Shown: positions 35,470 through 44,800 of the stretch, in pieces
Layout: each line of letters opens with the position of its first letter
How positions within the stretch are numbered: the stretch's first letter is position 1
Origin: DATNPH01 sp036703315
GTDB lineage: Bacteria > Cyanobacteriota > Cyanobacteriia > Cyanobacteriales > Coleofasciculaceae
Assembly: GCA_036703315.1 (NCBI GenBank)
Contig: DATNPH010000055.1
Coordinates: 1 to 64,000 of the forward strand
Length of the DNA stretch: 64,000 nucleotides
Direction of reading: 5' to 3'
Translations under genes and position numbers: made by a program
The notes under the pieces: model-generated
What the model was told of the DNA's origin: nothing
What the model saw: the letters and a program-made list of their open reading frames with translations, nothing else
Database searches by the model: none

Positions 35470-36357
35470 ATGAATTTTAACTTTTTTGACCTCTTCTGGA
35501 TTTTTTTGGTTGTCTCGTCACTCCAACCTTGGTGGCAAAAACGCCAAATGGAAATCCGCCGAGTTCAAACTCTACAATCATTTGAACAGCAACGCGGAAG
35601 CCGAGTCATTTTGCTGGTTCACCGCCAAGAGTCGATTAGCTTCCTGGGAATTCCCATATCCCGATATATCACGATTGAAGACTCAGAACAGGTGTTGCGG
35701 GCGATTCGCTTCACGCCTCCGGATACAGCTATTGATTTGATTTTGCATACACCAGGAGGTTTGGTTCTGGCAACAGAGCAGATTGCTAGGGCACTGATTC
35801 GCCACAAAGCTAAAGTTACTGTCTTTGTGCCGCACTATGCCATGAGCGGTGGCACAATGCTAGCTCTGGCAGCCGATGAAATTGTGATGGATGCCAACGC
35901 CGTTTTGGGACCAGTCGATCCCCAATTGGGCAACATGGCAGCAGCAAGTATCCTCCAAGTCGTTGAACACAAGTCAATTGACAAAATTGACGACCAAACC
36001 CTGATTATGGCAGACCTGTCACGCAAAGCCATTCAGCAGGTGCAACGGTTTGTCAGGACGCTTTTAAAAGACGATGTACCACAACCGAAGATTGCCCCAG
36101 AAAACACTGAAAAAATCATTGAAGCTCTAACTACAGGAAAAGTTACCCATGACTATCCCATTACAGTAGAAGAGGCGACAGAACTCGGTTTGCCAATTAC
36201 CGTTGGTCTGCCGCCAGCTATCTACAATCTCATGGAATTATACCCACAGCCTCAAGGAGGTCGTCCTTCGGTGCAGTATATTCCGATGCCTTACCAACCG
36301 CGTCCAGCTTTACCGGAGCCAAAGGGAAGACCTTTACCGGAGCAAGCTAAGCGCTAA
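35470..36357 (+). CDS. SDH-type (ClpP-fold) membrane serine protease
   Basis: A 295-residue protein of the serine dehydrogenase proteinase family (PF01972, SppA/ClpP crotonase fold). An N-terminal membrane anchor (FFDLFWIFLVVSSLQPWW) is followed by the fold. The oxyanion part is DLILHTPGGLVLATEQIA (about residues 89-106), the nucleophile is Ser126 in YAMSGGTMLALAADEIVM, and NAVLGPVDPQLG follows. A Pro-rich tail (RPALPEPKGRPLPEQ) ends it. It probably degrades membrane-associated peptides; the substrate is unknown. It is not obviously in an operon. Confidence 0.9.
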   Translation: MNFNFFDLFWIFLVVSSLQPWWQKRQMEIRRVQTLQSFEQQRGSRVILLVHRQESISFLGIPISRYITIEDSEQVLRAIRFTPPDTAIDLILHTPGGLVLATEQIARALIRHKAKVTVFVPHYAMSGGTMLALAADEIVMDANAVLGPVDPQLGNMAAASILQVVEHKSIDKIDDQTLIMADLSRKAIQQVQRFVRTLLKDDVPQPKIAPENTEKIIEALTTGKVTHDYPITVEEATELGLPITVGLPPAIYNLMELYPQPQGGRPSVQYIPMPYQPRPALPEPKGRPLPEQAKR

Positions 36358-36384
36358 AGGGACATGGGCTTAATAGCTGAGAGT

Positions 36385-37059
36385 TTAGCGTGAAGGGCTT
36401 GGTGAAGTCTGTGGTATGGGACTAGGGGCTGGACTAGGTGAAGTCCTTGGTATGGGACTAGGGGCTGGACTAGGTGAAGTCTGTGGTATGGGACTAGGGG
36501 CTGGGCTAGGTGAAGTCCTTGGTATGGGGCTGGGAGCTGGGCTAGGTGTTGCCGTTGGTGCTGGTGCTGCGGCCGGAGGAGGAGCTTGATTGTTCAGGAT
36601 GCTTGTAGCTTCATCGTCAATTTTCTTCCGGACTGCTAGAGTTGCAATTCCCGTCACAGGCAAACCAGCTTGCTGCTGATAGCGCCTTACAGCGGCTTCA
36701 GTTAAGGGACCATAAAACTGGGTACGGGGTAAAGCGGGACTAGGCTTAAGAACAAGGTTGAGGTTAGCTTGAAGGATGCGCACCAGATCAGCTGCCAAAT
36801 CCTGAGTTTGCGAACCAGCCACACCATCCACTGGTAACTTGTATCCCTGCTGAAACTGGCGGATCGCAGCTATAGTTTCCTGATCTGCCAGGGGGTTATC
36901 ATTTACTGTGACGTTATATCCAAAGCTGCGTAAGACGGAGCGGAATTCTCTTGGCGTATAGTTCCGGCTTCGAGCTGCATAAGAGACTTCGTAACTTACC
37001 AAACTTGCTGCTAAACCGATGCTAATAGCAGTGAGCGCTATTCCATGGCGATTCCACAT
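36385..37059 (-). CDS. Exported peptidoglycan-binding protein with Pro/Ser repeat tail
   Basis: A 224-residue protein with an N-terminal hydrophobic signal (GIALTAISIGLAASLVSYEV) and two PG_binding_1-like units. The first is about residues 36-85 with FRSVLRSFGYNVTVND and AIRQFQQGYKLPVDGVAGSQ. The second is about 93-147 with GPLTEAAVRRYQQQAGLPVT. The tail is repeats of PSPIPRTSPSPA/PSPIPQTSPSPA, encoded by imperfect 39-base tandem repeats (about 36397-36550). It likely sits on the cell wall. It has no hydrolase domain, so it may be a targeting or structural factor. Confidence 0.85.
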   Translation of the reverse strand: MWNRHGIALTAISIGLAASLVSYEVSYAARSRNYTPREFRSVLRSFGYNVTVNDNPLADQETIAAIRQFQQGYKLPVDGVAGSQTQDLAADLVRILQANLNLVLKPSPALPRTQFYGPLTEAAVRRYQQQAGLPVTGIATLAVRKKIDDEATSILNNQAPPPAAAPAPTATPSPAPSPIPRTSPSPAPSPIPQTSPSPAPSPIPRTSPSPAPSPIPQTSPSPSR

Positions 37060-37373
37060 AATCTACACTCCACACACTGATGACTATGCCAGATAACAAT
37101 TTGAACAGGTACAGTTTAAGCTGAAAAGCGGCGTTTTTTAAGTATTGATACAACATTTGTTTTGGTTTTAGGTAGTAATAATATAGCCAAAACATACACA
37201 TTATCATGTGGTTTATATTGACCTCCTACCACAGCTGTAGCAGCTTTTAAAGATTGTGGAATTCGAGCCTCGCCAGGAGTTTTAAATCTCATGGCGTTCG
37301 ATGCCTCAGTTAGATGACTAAATAACCTCTGGACTTCGATACTCTGGGAGGAAGAATTTCTAACCCCTGAACC
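37060..37373. other. Divergent intergenic region
   Basis: About 314 bases, AT-rich around 37130-37210, between the peptidoglycan-binding protein and the membrane protein. No gene or strong structure was recognised. Confidence 0.4.
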
Positions 37374-38867
37374 ATGTCATCCTTACAAAAACTGACTCCA
37401 AGTAAAAATCAAGCTCGCCGGAACCTTTGGTTTGAACGAGTGATGGCGATTTTGGCATTGGTAAACCTGCTCTTAGTGCTGTTTGACTTGAGCTACATTC
37501 CCATGCGGGATTTCTGGCTACAGGGCAGAATACGGATTCTTGGTTTTACTCTGGGGCCAGTACAGTTTCCTGGCTTTACCCTAGAGATTCCTCATCCTCC
37601 AATTACTCGGTGGTATGACCCAATTAAAGGCATTGAGCCCTACCGCGATACACAGCAGTATTTGCAAAAGGTGGATGAGTTAGAAGGTCAGATTAGCCAG
37701 ACGGGAGTGCGATCGCCACAGGTAGAAGTAATCCTCCAGGATCTACGCCGTCGTAGCGCAGAAATAGTTGATACTAATCCCTTCCAGGTTGCAAATAAAA
37801 CAGGCACCTTGGAAAAAATTAAAAATCGCATGCGTGTGCATGTATTGAAAAGTAAAGATGCTTCAGCCAAAGAATCATTTAGAACGTTCTGGAGCCAAAA
37901 CTACTTAGCTACAAGGGGTCGGGAACAAGGACTAGGTTATTTCAACCGTGAGATTCGACCTCTATTTGAAACCAACTACTACCGTCCGATTGGGGAAAAT
38001 GGCGAATTCATAGACCGTTTTGGGCTGATTGATTTTCCCTTTTTTGTCCTATTTGGTCTGGAATTTCTGGCGCGTACTTGGGTAATCAGTCGTCGTCGCA
38101 TTGGGATCAGCTGGCTAGATGCTATGCTGTGGCGCTGGTATGACATCTTTTTACTGCTGCCTGTTTTTCGCTGGCTTCGCATCATCCCCGTAACAATTCG
38201 CTTAAGTCAAGCTAAGTTAATAGACCTCGAGCGCATCCAAAGACAAGTCGCTCAGGGGTTTGTTGCCACTATTGCTGAGGATCTGACCGAAGTAGTCGTG
38301 GTTCGAGTAATCAACCAAATTCAAACTTCAATTCGTGGGGGAGACCTTGCCAGGTGGCTGTCGAAACGTGAAATTCGCCCGTACATCGACATCAATAACA
38401 CCGACGAAGTAGCAGCAATCACTACCCTAATGATGCAGCTGGTAGTTTATCAGGTTCTCCCCAAAATTCGACCCGATATAGAAGCATTACTGCAACACCA
38501 CCTTGAAAAGGTGCTTAACCAATCCCCAGCTTTCCAGGGACTTCAGAAAGTACCAGGCATGGAACAATTACAGCATGAGCTGACCGGGCGACTGGTGAAA
38601 GAAATCGCCCAAGCTCTCTACGACACTGTCAATGGTGCTATGCAACCCGATCCCGTTGGGGATCAACTGCTTCAACGACTGATCGAACACCTCAGCGAAG
38701 CTTTAGGGACGGAAATCCAAGGGAAGCAGACCTTACAGAAAATTCAGTCCTTACTCACAGATTTATTAGAGGAAATCAAAATTAATTATGTCGAACGGCT
38801 GTCTGAAGAAGACTTCGAGGCAATTTTAGAACAAACAAGGGCAATTCGTCAGATTGCTCATCGTTAG
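37374..38867 (+). CDS. Conserved membrane protein of unknown function
   Basis: A 497-residue cyanobacterial protein. One N-terminal helix (MAILALVNLLLVLFDLSYI, about 22-40) and a cluster near residues 220-275 (FPFFVLFGLEFLARTWVISR, MLWRWYDIFLLLPVF, RWLRIIPVTIRL) look like membrane helices with an Arg-rich loop, reminiscent of voltage-sensor segments but not matched to a family. The long C-terminal half is amphipathic helical with IKINYVERLSEEDF near the end. It is likely an inner or thylakoid membrane protein. No partner is indicated. Confidence 0.7.
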   Translation: MSSLQKLTPSKNQARRNLWFERVMAILALVNLLLVLFDLSYIPMRDFWLQGRIRILGFTLGPVQFPGFTLEIPHPPITRWYDPIKGIEPYRDTQQYLQKVDELEGQISQTGVRSPQVEVILQDLRRRSAEIVDTNPFQVANKTGTLEKIKNRMRVHVLKSKDASAKESFRTFWSQNYLATRGREQGLGYFNREIRPLFETNYYRPIGENGEFIDRFGLIDFPFFVLFGLEFLARTWVISRRRIGISWLDAMLWRWYDIFLLLPVFRWLRIIPVTIRLSQAKLIDLERIQRQVAQGFVATIAEDLTEVVVVRVINQIQTSIRGGDLARWLSKREIRPYIDINNTDEVAAITTLMMQLVVYQVLPKIRPDIEALLQHHLEKVLNQSPAFQGLQKVPGMEQLQHELTGRLVKEIAQALYDTVNGAMQPDPVGDQLLQRLIEHLSEALGTEIQGKQTLQKIQSLLTDLLEEIKINYVERLSEEDFEAILEQTRAIRQIAHR

Positions 38868-39035
38868 CAGGAAAAGGAACATTCAGGGCGTCCTTGTAAA
38901 GCCCCTAGATTTTTCTATGGGGTTCCTTCTCCTTCCCTGACGCCTCACAAGGCGAGCTGATTGCGCTACACTCAAAGATAGAAACAGACGAAACTCTATT
39001 CGTCGATAGGTTTCTTGGCAGAAATTTTACCTGGA

Positions 39036-39058
39036 AGTGGGTTAAACCCACTTTTTTT
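39036..39058 (+). terminator. Terminator-like hairpin in the rimP leader (possible attenuator)
   Basis: A 7-bp perfect stem AGTGGGT / ACCCACT with loop TAA is followed by seven T. It sits only 14 bases before the rimP start, with no gene between. The position suggests attenuation of the rimP-nusA-infB operon rather than a simple end of transcription. Confidence 0.75.
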
Positions 39059-39072
39059 GTTGGAGTTCTTCA

Positions 39073-39534
39073 ATGACTCATCCTTTAATTCCACAGCTAA
39101 TAGATTTGGCGACGCCACTAGCCGAAAACCTAGGCTTGGAGGTAGTAGGAGCAGTTTTTCACACGGATAGACGCCCTCCCGTACTGCGTGTGGATATCCG
39201 TAACCGCTTGGGTGATACCGGTTTGGATGATTGCGAACGGATGAGTCGAGCGCTGGAAGAGGAATTAGATGCTACGGATATCATTCCAGACACCTACGTT
39301 TTGGAGATCTCTAGTCCTGGTATCTCACGCCAGCTGACTACAGACCGAGAGTTTATTTCCTTTAAGGGGTTTGCTGTCATTGTCACGACCTCTGAACCTT
39401 TCGAGGGGCACAAACAGTGGCGAGGGAAGTTGATTAGTCGGGATGAAACCGGGGTTTACCTGAACCAAAAAGGTCGTGCGATCACGATTCCCCGTGATTT
39501 GGTAACCAAGGTGCAGCTGGACGATAAAGCTTGA
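39073..39534 (+). CDS. rimP: Ribosome maturation factor RimP
   Basis: A 153-residue factor for 30S subunit maturation. The N-terminal KH-like half shows LAENLGLEVVGAVFH and VLRVDIRN, then the signature LDDCERMSRALEEELD. YVLEISSPGISRQLTTDREF is diagnostic of the family. The C-terminal SH3 half ends IPRDLVTKVQLDDKA. GGAG precedes the ATG. It is the first gene of the rimP-nusA-ylxR-infB operon. Confidence 0.96.
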   Translation: MTHPLIPQLIDLATPLAENLGLEVVGAVFHTDRRPPVLRVDIRNRLGDTGLDDCERMSRALEEELDATDIIPDTYVLEISSPGISRQLTTDREFISFKGFAVIVTTSEPFEGHKQWRGKLISRDETGVYLNQKGRAITIPRDLVTKVQLDDKA

Positions 39535-39539
39535 ATTTA

Positions 39540-39625
39540 GGTTGAAGGTTAAGACGTTGCAGGTTGGCAGGGCAAGCATGTTTTTCCAACCTTCCACTTT
39601 GACTTTCTAACGTTCAAACCGTAGC
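39540..39625. repeat. GGTTGAAGGTT / AACCTTCCAC repeat pair between rimP and nusA
   Basis: Direct units GGTTGAAGGTT and TTGCAGGTTGG are followed by CCAACCTTCCACTTTG and CGTTCAAACC, able to fold back. The same repeat family occurs at 17.9, 41.1 and 44.9 kb. Confidence 0.6.
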
Positions 39626-39671
39626 CCAAGCCTTTCTATTTTCATACATTCATGATTACGGAGATTTGCCT

Positions 39672-40964
39672 ATGTCGTTAGTTAGTCTGCCCGGACTAAA
39701 AAAGATGATTGAAGAGATCAGTCAAAGCCACAATTTACCCAAGTCTGCCGTACAGCAGGCACTACGAGAAGCGCTGATGAAGGGATATGAGCGCTATCGT
39801 CGGGCTCAACGCCTTGACCGATATCATTTTGAAGAAGACTACTTCGACAACTTTGAAGTTGATCTCGATGTCGAAGAAGAAGGCTTCCGGGTTTTATCTA
39901 CCAAAAGTATTGTTGAGGAAATCAGCAATAGTGATCATCAAATTTCACTCAAAGAAGTTCAGGAAGTTGCCTCAGAGGCGCAACTTGGGGACTCGGTAGT
40001 TCTGGATGTAACGCCAGACCAAGGCGAGTTTGGTCGGATGGCTGCCATTCAAACCAAACAGGTATTATCACAAAAACTTCGGGATCAACAACGCAAGTTG
40101 ATCCAGGAGGAGTTTGAAGAGCTAGAAGGAACGGTTCTCCAAGCAAGAGCGCTGCGGTTTGAACGGCAATCGGTGATTATGGCGCTCAGCAGTGGCTTTG
40201 GTCAGCCAGAGGTAGAAGCTGAACTGCCCAAGCGAGAACAGCTACCCAACGATAACTATCGCATCAACGCCACATTTAAGGTTCTTCTCAAAAAGGTTCG
40301 GGAAGGTCCTCACCGGGGTCCTCAGTTGGTGGTATCTCGTGCGGCAGCCGGTTTGGTAGTCTATCTATTTGCCAACGAAGTACCAGAAATTGAAGACGAA
40401 GTGGTTCGGATTGTGGCAGTGGCACGGGAAGCCAATCCCCCCTCTCGTCATGTGGGTCCCCGAACAAAAATCGCTGTCGATACCCTAGAGCGAGATGTCG
40501 ATCCAGTGGGTGCGTGTATTGGTGCTAGAGGTTCCCGCATTCAAGTAGTGGTGAATGAATTACGGGGTGAAAAAATTGATGTCATTCGCTGGTCACCAGA
40601 CCCATCTACCTATATTGCTAACGCCCTGAGTCCAGCACGAGTTGATCAGGTGCTACTGGTGAATCCAGAGGGGCGTCAGGCTCACGTCTTAGTCGCGGAA
40701 GACCAGTTAAGTTTGGCGATCGGGAAAGAAGGACAAAATGTCCGCCTTGCCGCCCGCCTTACAGGTTGGAAGATTGACATTAAAGATGGTGCTAAATACG
40801 ATTACGAAGCAGAACATCGCAAAATAGAGGCATTGAAAGCGAGTTCAATCGCTATCCAAGAGGTACAAGAGGATGAATATGAAGATGAGGACGAAGCTGT
40901 AGAAACACTAAATGTGGCTGATTCTGAGCCAGTGGTCGAAGAGACTACTCAAGAAGAAGAGTAG
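39672..40964 (+). CDS. nusA: Transcription termination/antitermination factor NusA
   Basis: A 430-residue RNA-polymerase-binding elongation factor. The N-terminal domain LKKMIEEISQSHNLPKSAVQ is followed by an S1 domain (about residues 140-205), two KH domains with VGACIGARGSRIQVVVNEL and LSLAIGKEGQNVRLAARLTG, and an acidic C-terminal tail of about 40 residues. The two C-terminal acidic repeats of enterobacterial NusA are missing, as is normal in cyanobacteria. ATG 39672 has GGAG nearby; an in-frame TTG two codons earlier is unlikely. Confidence 0.96.
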   Translation: MSLVSLPGLKKMIEEISQSHNLPKSAVQQALREALMKGYERYRRAQRLDRYHFEEDYFDNFEVDLDVEEEGFRVLSTKSIVEEISNSDHQISLKEVQEVASEAQLGDSVVLDVTPDQGEFGRMAAIQTKQVLSQKLRDQQRKLIQEEFEELEGTVLQARALRFERQSVIMALSSGFGQPEVEAELPKREQLPNDNYRINATFKVLLKKVREGPHRGPQLVVSRAAAGLVVYLFANEVPEIEDEVVRIVAVAREANPPSRHVGPRTKIAVDTLERDVDPVGACIGARGSRIQVVVNELRGEKIDVIRWSPDPSTYIANALSPARVDQVLLVNPEGRQAHVLVAEDQLSLAIGKEGQNVRLAARLTGWKIDIKDGAKYDYEAEHRKIEALKASSIAIQEVQEDEYEDEDEAVETLNVADSEPVVEETTQEEE

Positions 40965-41079
40965 AAGAAGCTGGGACTTGATGTTCGATTGGTCGTGCTA
41001 AGAACGTTGAAGACTTGCAAGGCAAGGCACATTAAAAATCTTTGCTCCAAACGGCAATCACTGCCAAGGACAACCTTTC

Positions 41080-41140
41080 AACCTTTAATCTCTCAACCTG
41101 CCAACCTACCCTTCGGCAACGCCTTCGCCGAACAACCAAC
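41080..41140. repeat. AACCTTTCAACC-type repeat before ylxR
   Basis: Units CAACCTTTCAACC, CTCAACCTGCC and CAACCTACCC lead into the stretch ending CTTCGCCGAACAACC (41109-41137), a near copy of 17967-17995. It ends three bases before the ylxR ATG. Confidence 0.65.
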
Positions 41141-41485
41141 ATGGAACCTAACTACCGACGTTGTCTTAGCTGCCGCCAAGTGGCACCTAAACCAGCGTTC
41201 TGGCGGATTGTCCGAGTGTATCCATCGCGACAGGTACAATTAGACGAGGGGATGGGACGTTCTGCCTACCTATGTCCTCAAGCGAGTTGTCTAGCGGCAG
41301 CTCAAAAGAAAAACCGACTGGGGCGATCGCTTCATGCATCGGTGCCGGAAGATCTATACGAAACCTTGTGGCAGCGTTTAGCCACCTTGCCAACAGTAGA
41401 AGCTCAGAATGGGGAAGCAGAATTTCATAACAGAACAGAGCACGATCAAAGTAAAAAGGTTTTAAGGAACATAAGCAATCGTTAG
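41141..41485 (+). CDS. ylxR: YlxR family RNA-binding protein (DUF448)
   Basis: A 114-residue protein encoded between nusA and infB, the standard site of ylxR. The family signature is seen as YRRCLSCRQVAPKPAFWRIV, then GMGRSAYLCPQASCLAAAQ and NRLGRSLHASVPEDLYE. The role is RNA or nucleoid association. ATG 41141 is chosen; 33 in-frame residues before it come from repeat sequence. A variable tail (about residues 80-114) is unlike the core. It is expressed as part of the infB operon. Confidence 0.92.
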   Translation: MEPNYRRCLSCRQVAPKPAFWRIVRVYPSRQVQLDEGMGRSAYLCPQASCLAAAQKKNRLGRSLHASVPEDLYETLWQRLATLPTVEAQNGEAEFHNRTEHDQSKKVLRNISNR

Positions 41486-41519
41486 GATATAGAGAGACGG
41501 GTTCTAAAAAGTTTTCTCC

Positions 41520-41529
41520 AAGGAGGTGA
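41520..41529 (+). promoter_or_regulatory. Orphan perfect Shine-Dalgarno sequence
   Basis: AAGGAGGTGA is a ten-base complement of the 16S rRNA 3' end. Only a six-codon frame (GTG AGT CAG ..., ending TAA) could be built on its edge, so a normal gene start is absent. Confidence 0.5.
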
Positions 41530-41668
41530 GTCAGTCTTTACCATAACAAGTTAAGTTACGCTACCAAACTGACCGGAAACTGACGGTACAGAAAAGTGTC
41601 CCAGTTTTTTTAAGATTTGTGCAAAATTAAAGAAGAAGGCTTCAATCGTTTGAAGGAGATCCAACGGG

Positions 41669-41788
41669 TTGGCTCTAAATCGGCACTTCTCAAGTAGTGA
41701 CTATCAATCATCTTATTTAGAAGCGCATTCACAACGGTTCAAGGTTGAACCCCTTGGGTACAAGGCGAACAAGCAAGCAGTCATCTGA
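41669..41788 (+). CDS. Candidate 39-residue leader peptide upstream of infB
   Basis: A short open frame with a TTG start, eight bases after AAGGAGAT. It would encode a polar peptide starting (M)ALNRHFSSSDYQSSYLEA and ending NKQAVI. It ends 64 bases before infB. The spacing of the ribosome site and protein-like composition are the only support. It could be an upstream regulatory peptide or chance. Confidence 0.28.
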   Translation: MALNRHFSSSDYQSSYLEAHSQRFKVEPLGYKANKQAVI

Positions 41789-41852
41789 GCATTGAGTTTA
41801 TGGTGTAACGACTATGATGTGACAACTGATAGCTACGACGGGGAAAGAGTGG

Positions 41853-44800
41853 ATGAACAACGGCAAAGTCAGAATTTACGAATTATCACGGGAATTAAAC
41901 TTGGACAATAAGGACATTTTGAGTATCTGTGAAAACCTTAATATTGCGGTAAAAAGTCACAGTAGCACAATCACAGAAACGGAGGCAGAACGTATTCGTG
42001 CGGCGTCAGAAAAATATTCAGATGCGAGAGCGGCTGTAAGAAGCCGTGAAACCACCGCATCAGCTGAAGGAGGATCGGGACCGCCGCCATATACTAAATC
42101 AATTGGACGCCCTAATGGTCAGCGGAAGCAGCAAATTCTAGAGATTCGTCAGTCTAATTCTCGTCCTAGTTCTAGCCCTCAACAAGGAGGTTCTCAACTG
42201 ATTACCCCTCCTCAACCCCCCGTAAAGCCACCAACTCCCCCCCCACGCCAACCAATAAATCCGAATCGACCAGCACCTGTAAATCAGTCAGAACCTAAGC
42301 CGGAACCGATGGCTAAGCCGGAACCAATAGTTTCACAGGAGACGGCTGCACCCCCTAAGGTGTCAGAAAAACCGAAACTTGTCGAACCGCCGACAAGACC
42401 GACAAAGTCAAAACCTCAGCCGACTCAATTTGAAAAACCGGTCTTGAGAGGAACCCGACAAGAGACGCCGACTGCAAAGTCGAATGGTACTCCAATACCA
42501 GTTAAGCAGCCTGCCAGTACCAGCCAGTCAGCTGTCGCGGAAGCCGCAACCCCAGTGCGCCGTAGTCCAGCTGCACCACCAGTGCCTAAACTTCAGGAGC
42601 CTCCAAGAAGAGCGCGACCGCCAGTTCGTGGTGACCAAGATGGTGTGGCGGCAAAAGGAGCCGGAGTAGATATTTCGGCTGATGGCGAGGCGGGGGAAGA
42701 GGAGCTACTCGAAACGCCGGAAATGCTAGAGCAAAAGCTCCGGCGACCAACTCCTCCTCGAATTCTCAAGAAGAAAGAGTCGTGGGAGGAAGAAAATGGA
42801 GAAGAAGAAGGGGCTGCCAAGAAAGCTGGTGGAAAGCTCAAGCGTCGGCATGAACGCTTTGACGATGATGACGAGGATTTGGAGGATTTGCTCGACCTAG
42901 ATGGTCCGGTCGTGGCACTCGCCTCAATAGCTCGTCCTCCAAAACCCAAGTCCCTCCCAGGACAAGTGGCGTTAACGGCGGCTGCGCCCAATGTCAGCCA
43001 AAAGAAAAAGCCTGGAGTAAGAAGTGGTGATCACAACAAATCAGATAGTCGCGATCGCCGTCGGGCCAAAGCCACTGGACCCGAACGCGCCGAAAAAATC
43101 GTCTTGACAGGCTCTCTGACGATCAGAGAACTGGCTGATGCCTTGGTCGTTCCTGAAACTGAGATAGTTAAAAAGCTGTTCTTCAAAGGAATGATCGTTA
43201 GTATCACTCAAACCCTGGATGTAGCTACCGCTAAGATGGTAGCCGAGGAAATGGGTGTTGAAGTTGAGACAGCCGAAGAAGCCGCTGCTGCGACCAAAGT
43301 CACAGAGATGCTGGACGCCGAAGACATGGAAAATCTCCAGCGTCGTCCACCTGTGGTCACGATCATGGGTCACGTAGACCACGGTAAAACAACTCTGCTT
43401 GATAAAATCCGCGAAACAAAGGTTGCACAAGGCGAAGCGGGTGGTATTACCCAACACATCGGCGCTTACCACGTTGATGTTGAGCATGAAGGTCAAACCC
43501 AGCAGGTTGTCTTCCTTGACACCCCAGGTCACGAAGCATTTACTGCCATGCGGGCACGGGGAGCGCGAGTCACCGACATTGCCATCCTGGTTGTTGCTGC
43601 CGATGATGGCGTCCAACCTCAAACCATTGAAGCGATTAGCCACGCCAAAGCGGCTGAAGTTCCTATTGTCGTTGCCATCAACAAAATTGACAAACCCGAA
43701 GCCCAACCCGATCGCGTTAAGCAAGAGCTAACCGAATATGGTTTGGTGCCCGAAGAGTGGGGCGGCGAAACAATCATGGTTCCTGTCAGCGCTATCCAAA
43801 GAGAAAACTTGGATACGCTCTTGGAGATGATTTTATTGGTGGCGGAAGTCGAAGACCTCCAAGCCAATCCTGAGCGACCGGCGAAAGGAACCGTCATCGA
43901 AGCTAACCTGGATAAAACAAGGGGACCCGTTGCCACTCTGTTGGTACAAAATGGAACCCTGCGGGTCGGTGATACTCTCGTGGCTGGCTCCGTCTTCGGT
44001 AAGGTGCGAGCGATGATTGATGACCGGGGATCGCGAGTCGAAGCGGCTAGTCCGTCCTTTGCTGTAGAAATTCTAGGCTTGAGCGATGTCCCGGCAGCCG
44101 GTGATGAGTTTGACGTCTTTGAGAGCGAAAAAGAAGCCCGTGCTGTTGCTAGCGACAGAACTGACGAACAACGGCAGTCTCGCCTACAGCAGGTGATGGC
44201 GTCACGCCGAGTTACCCTCAATAGCCTCTCAGCTCAGGCTCAAGAAGGTGAACTCAAAGAACTTAACTTGATTTTGAAGGCAGATGTCCAAGGCTCAGTC
44301 GAAGCTATTCTCGGCTCCCTCAGGCAGCTACCGCAGAATGAGGTGCAAGTCCGAGTCCTGCTAACAGCTCCTGGCGAAATTACTGAAACCGATGTTGCCT
44401 TAGCGGCGGCTAGTGGTGCTGTAATTGTTGGGTTCAATACCACGCTGGCTAATGGTGCTCGACAAGCGGCTGACCGAGAGGGTGTTGATGTGCGCGAATA
44501 CAACATCATCTACAAACTCTTAGATGATATTCAAGGCGCGATGGAAGGTCTACTGGAACCGGAAATGGTCGAGGAACCACTCGGTCAAGTTGAAGTTCGA
44601 GCTGTCTTCCCAGTTGGTCGTGGTGCAGTGGCTGGTTGCTATGTTCTGTCGGGCAAAGCGGTTCGCAACTGTAACATACGAGTGCGGCGCAATGGCAAAG
44701 TGATCCATGAAGGTATCCTTGATTCCCTCAAGCGGATGAAAGAGGATGTTAGGGAAGTCGCTGCTGGCTATGAATGTGGCATTGGTCTGGATAAGTTCAA

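Larger units (their letters stand above)
41486..41852. other. Leader region before infB
   Basis: 367 bases with two strong ribosome-binding-like sequences: AAGGAGGTGA (41520-41529) and AAGGAGAT (41653-41660). The second precedes a possible 39-residue open frame listed separately. Confidence 0.5.

Noticed and set aside
43041..43724. Long minus-strand frame within infB
   Set aside because: Antisense shadow of the highly conserved GTPase region; no independent support.
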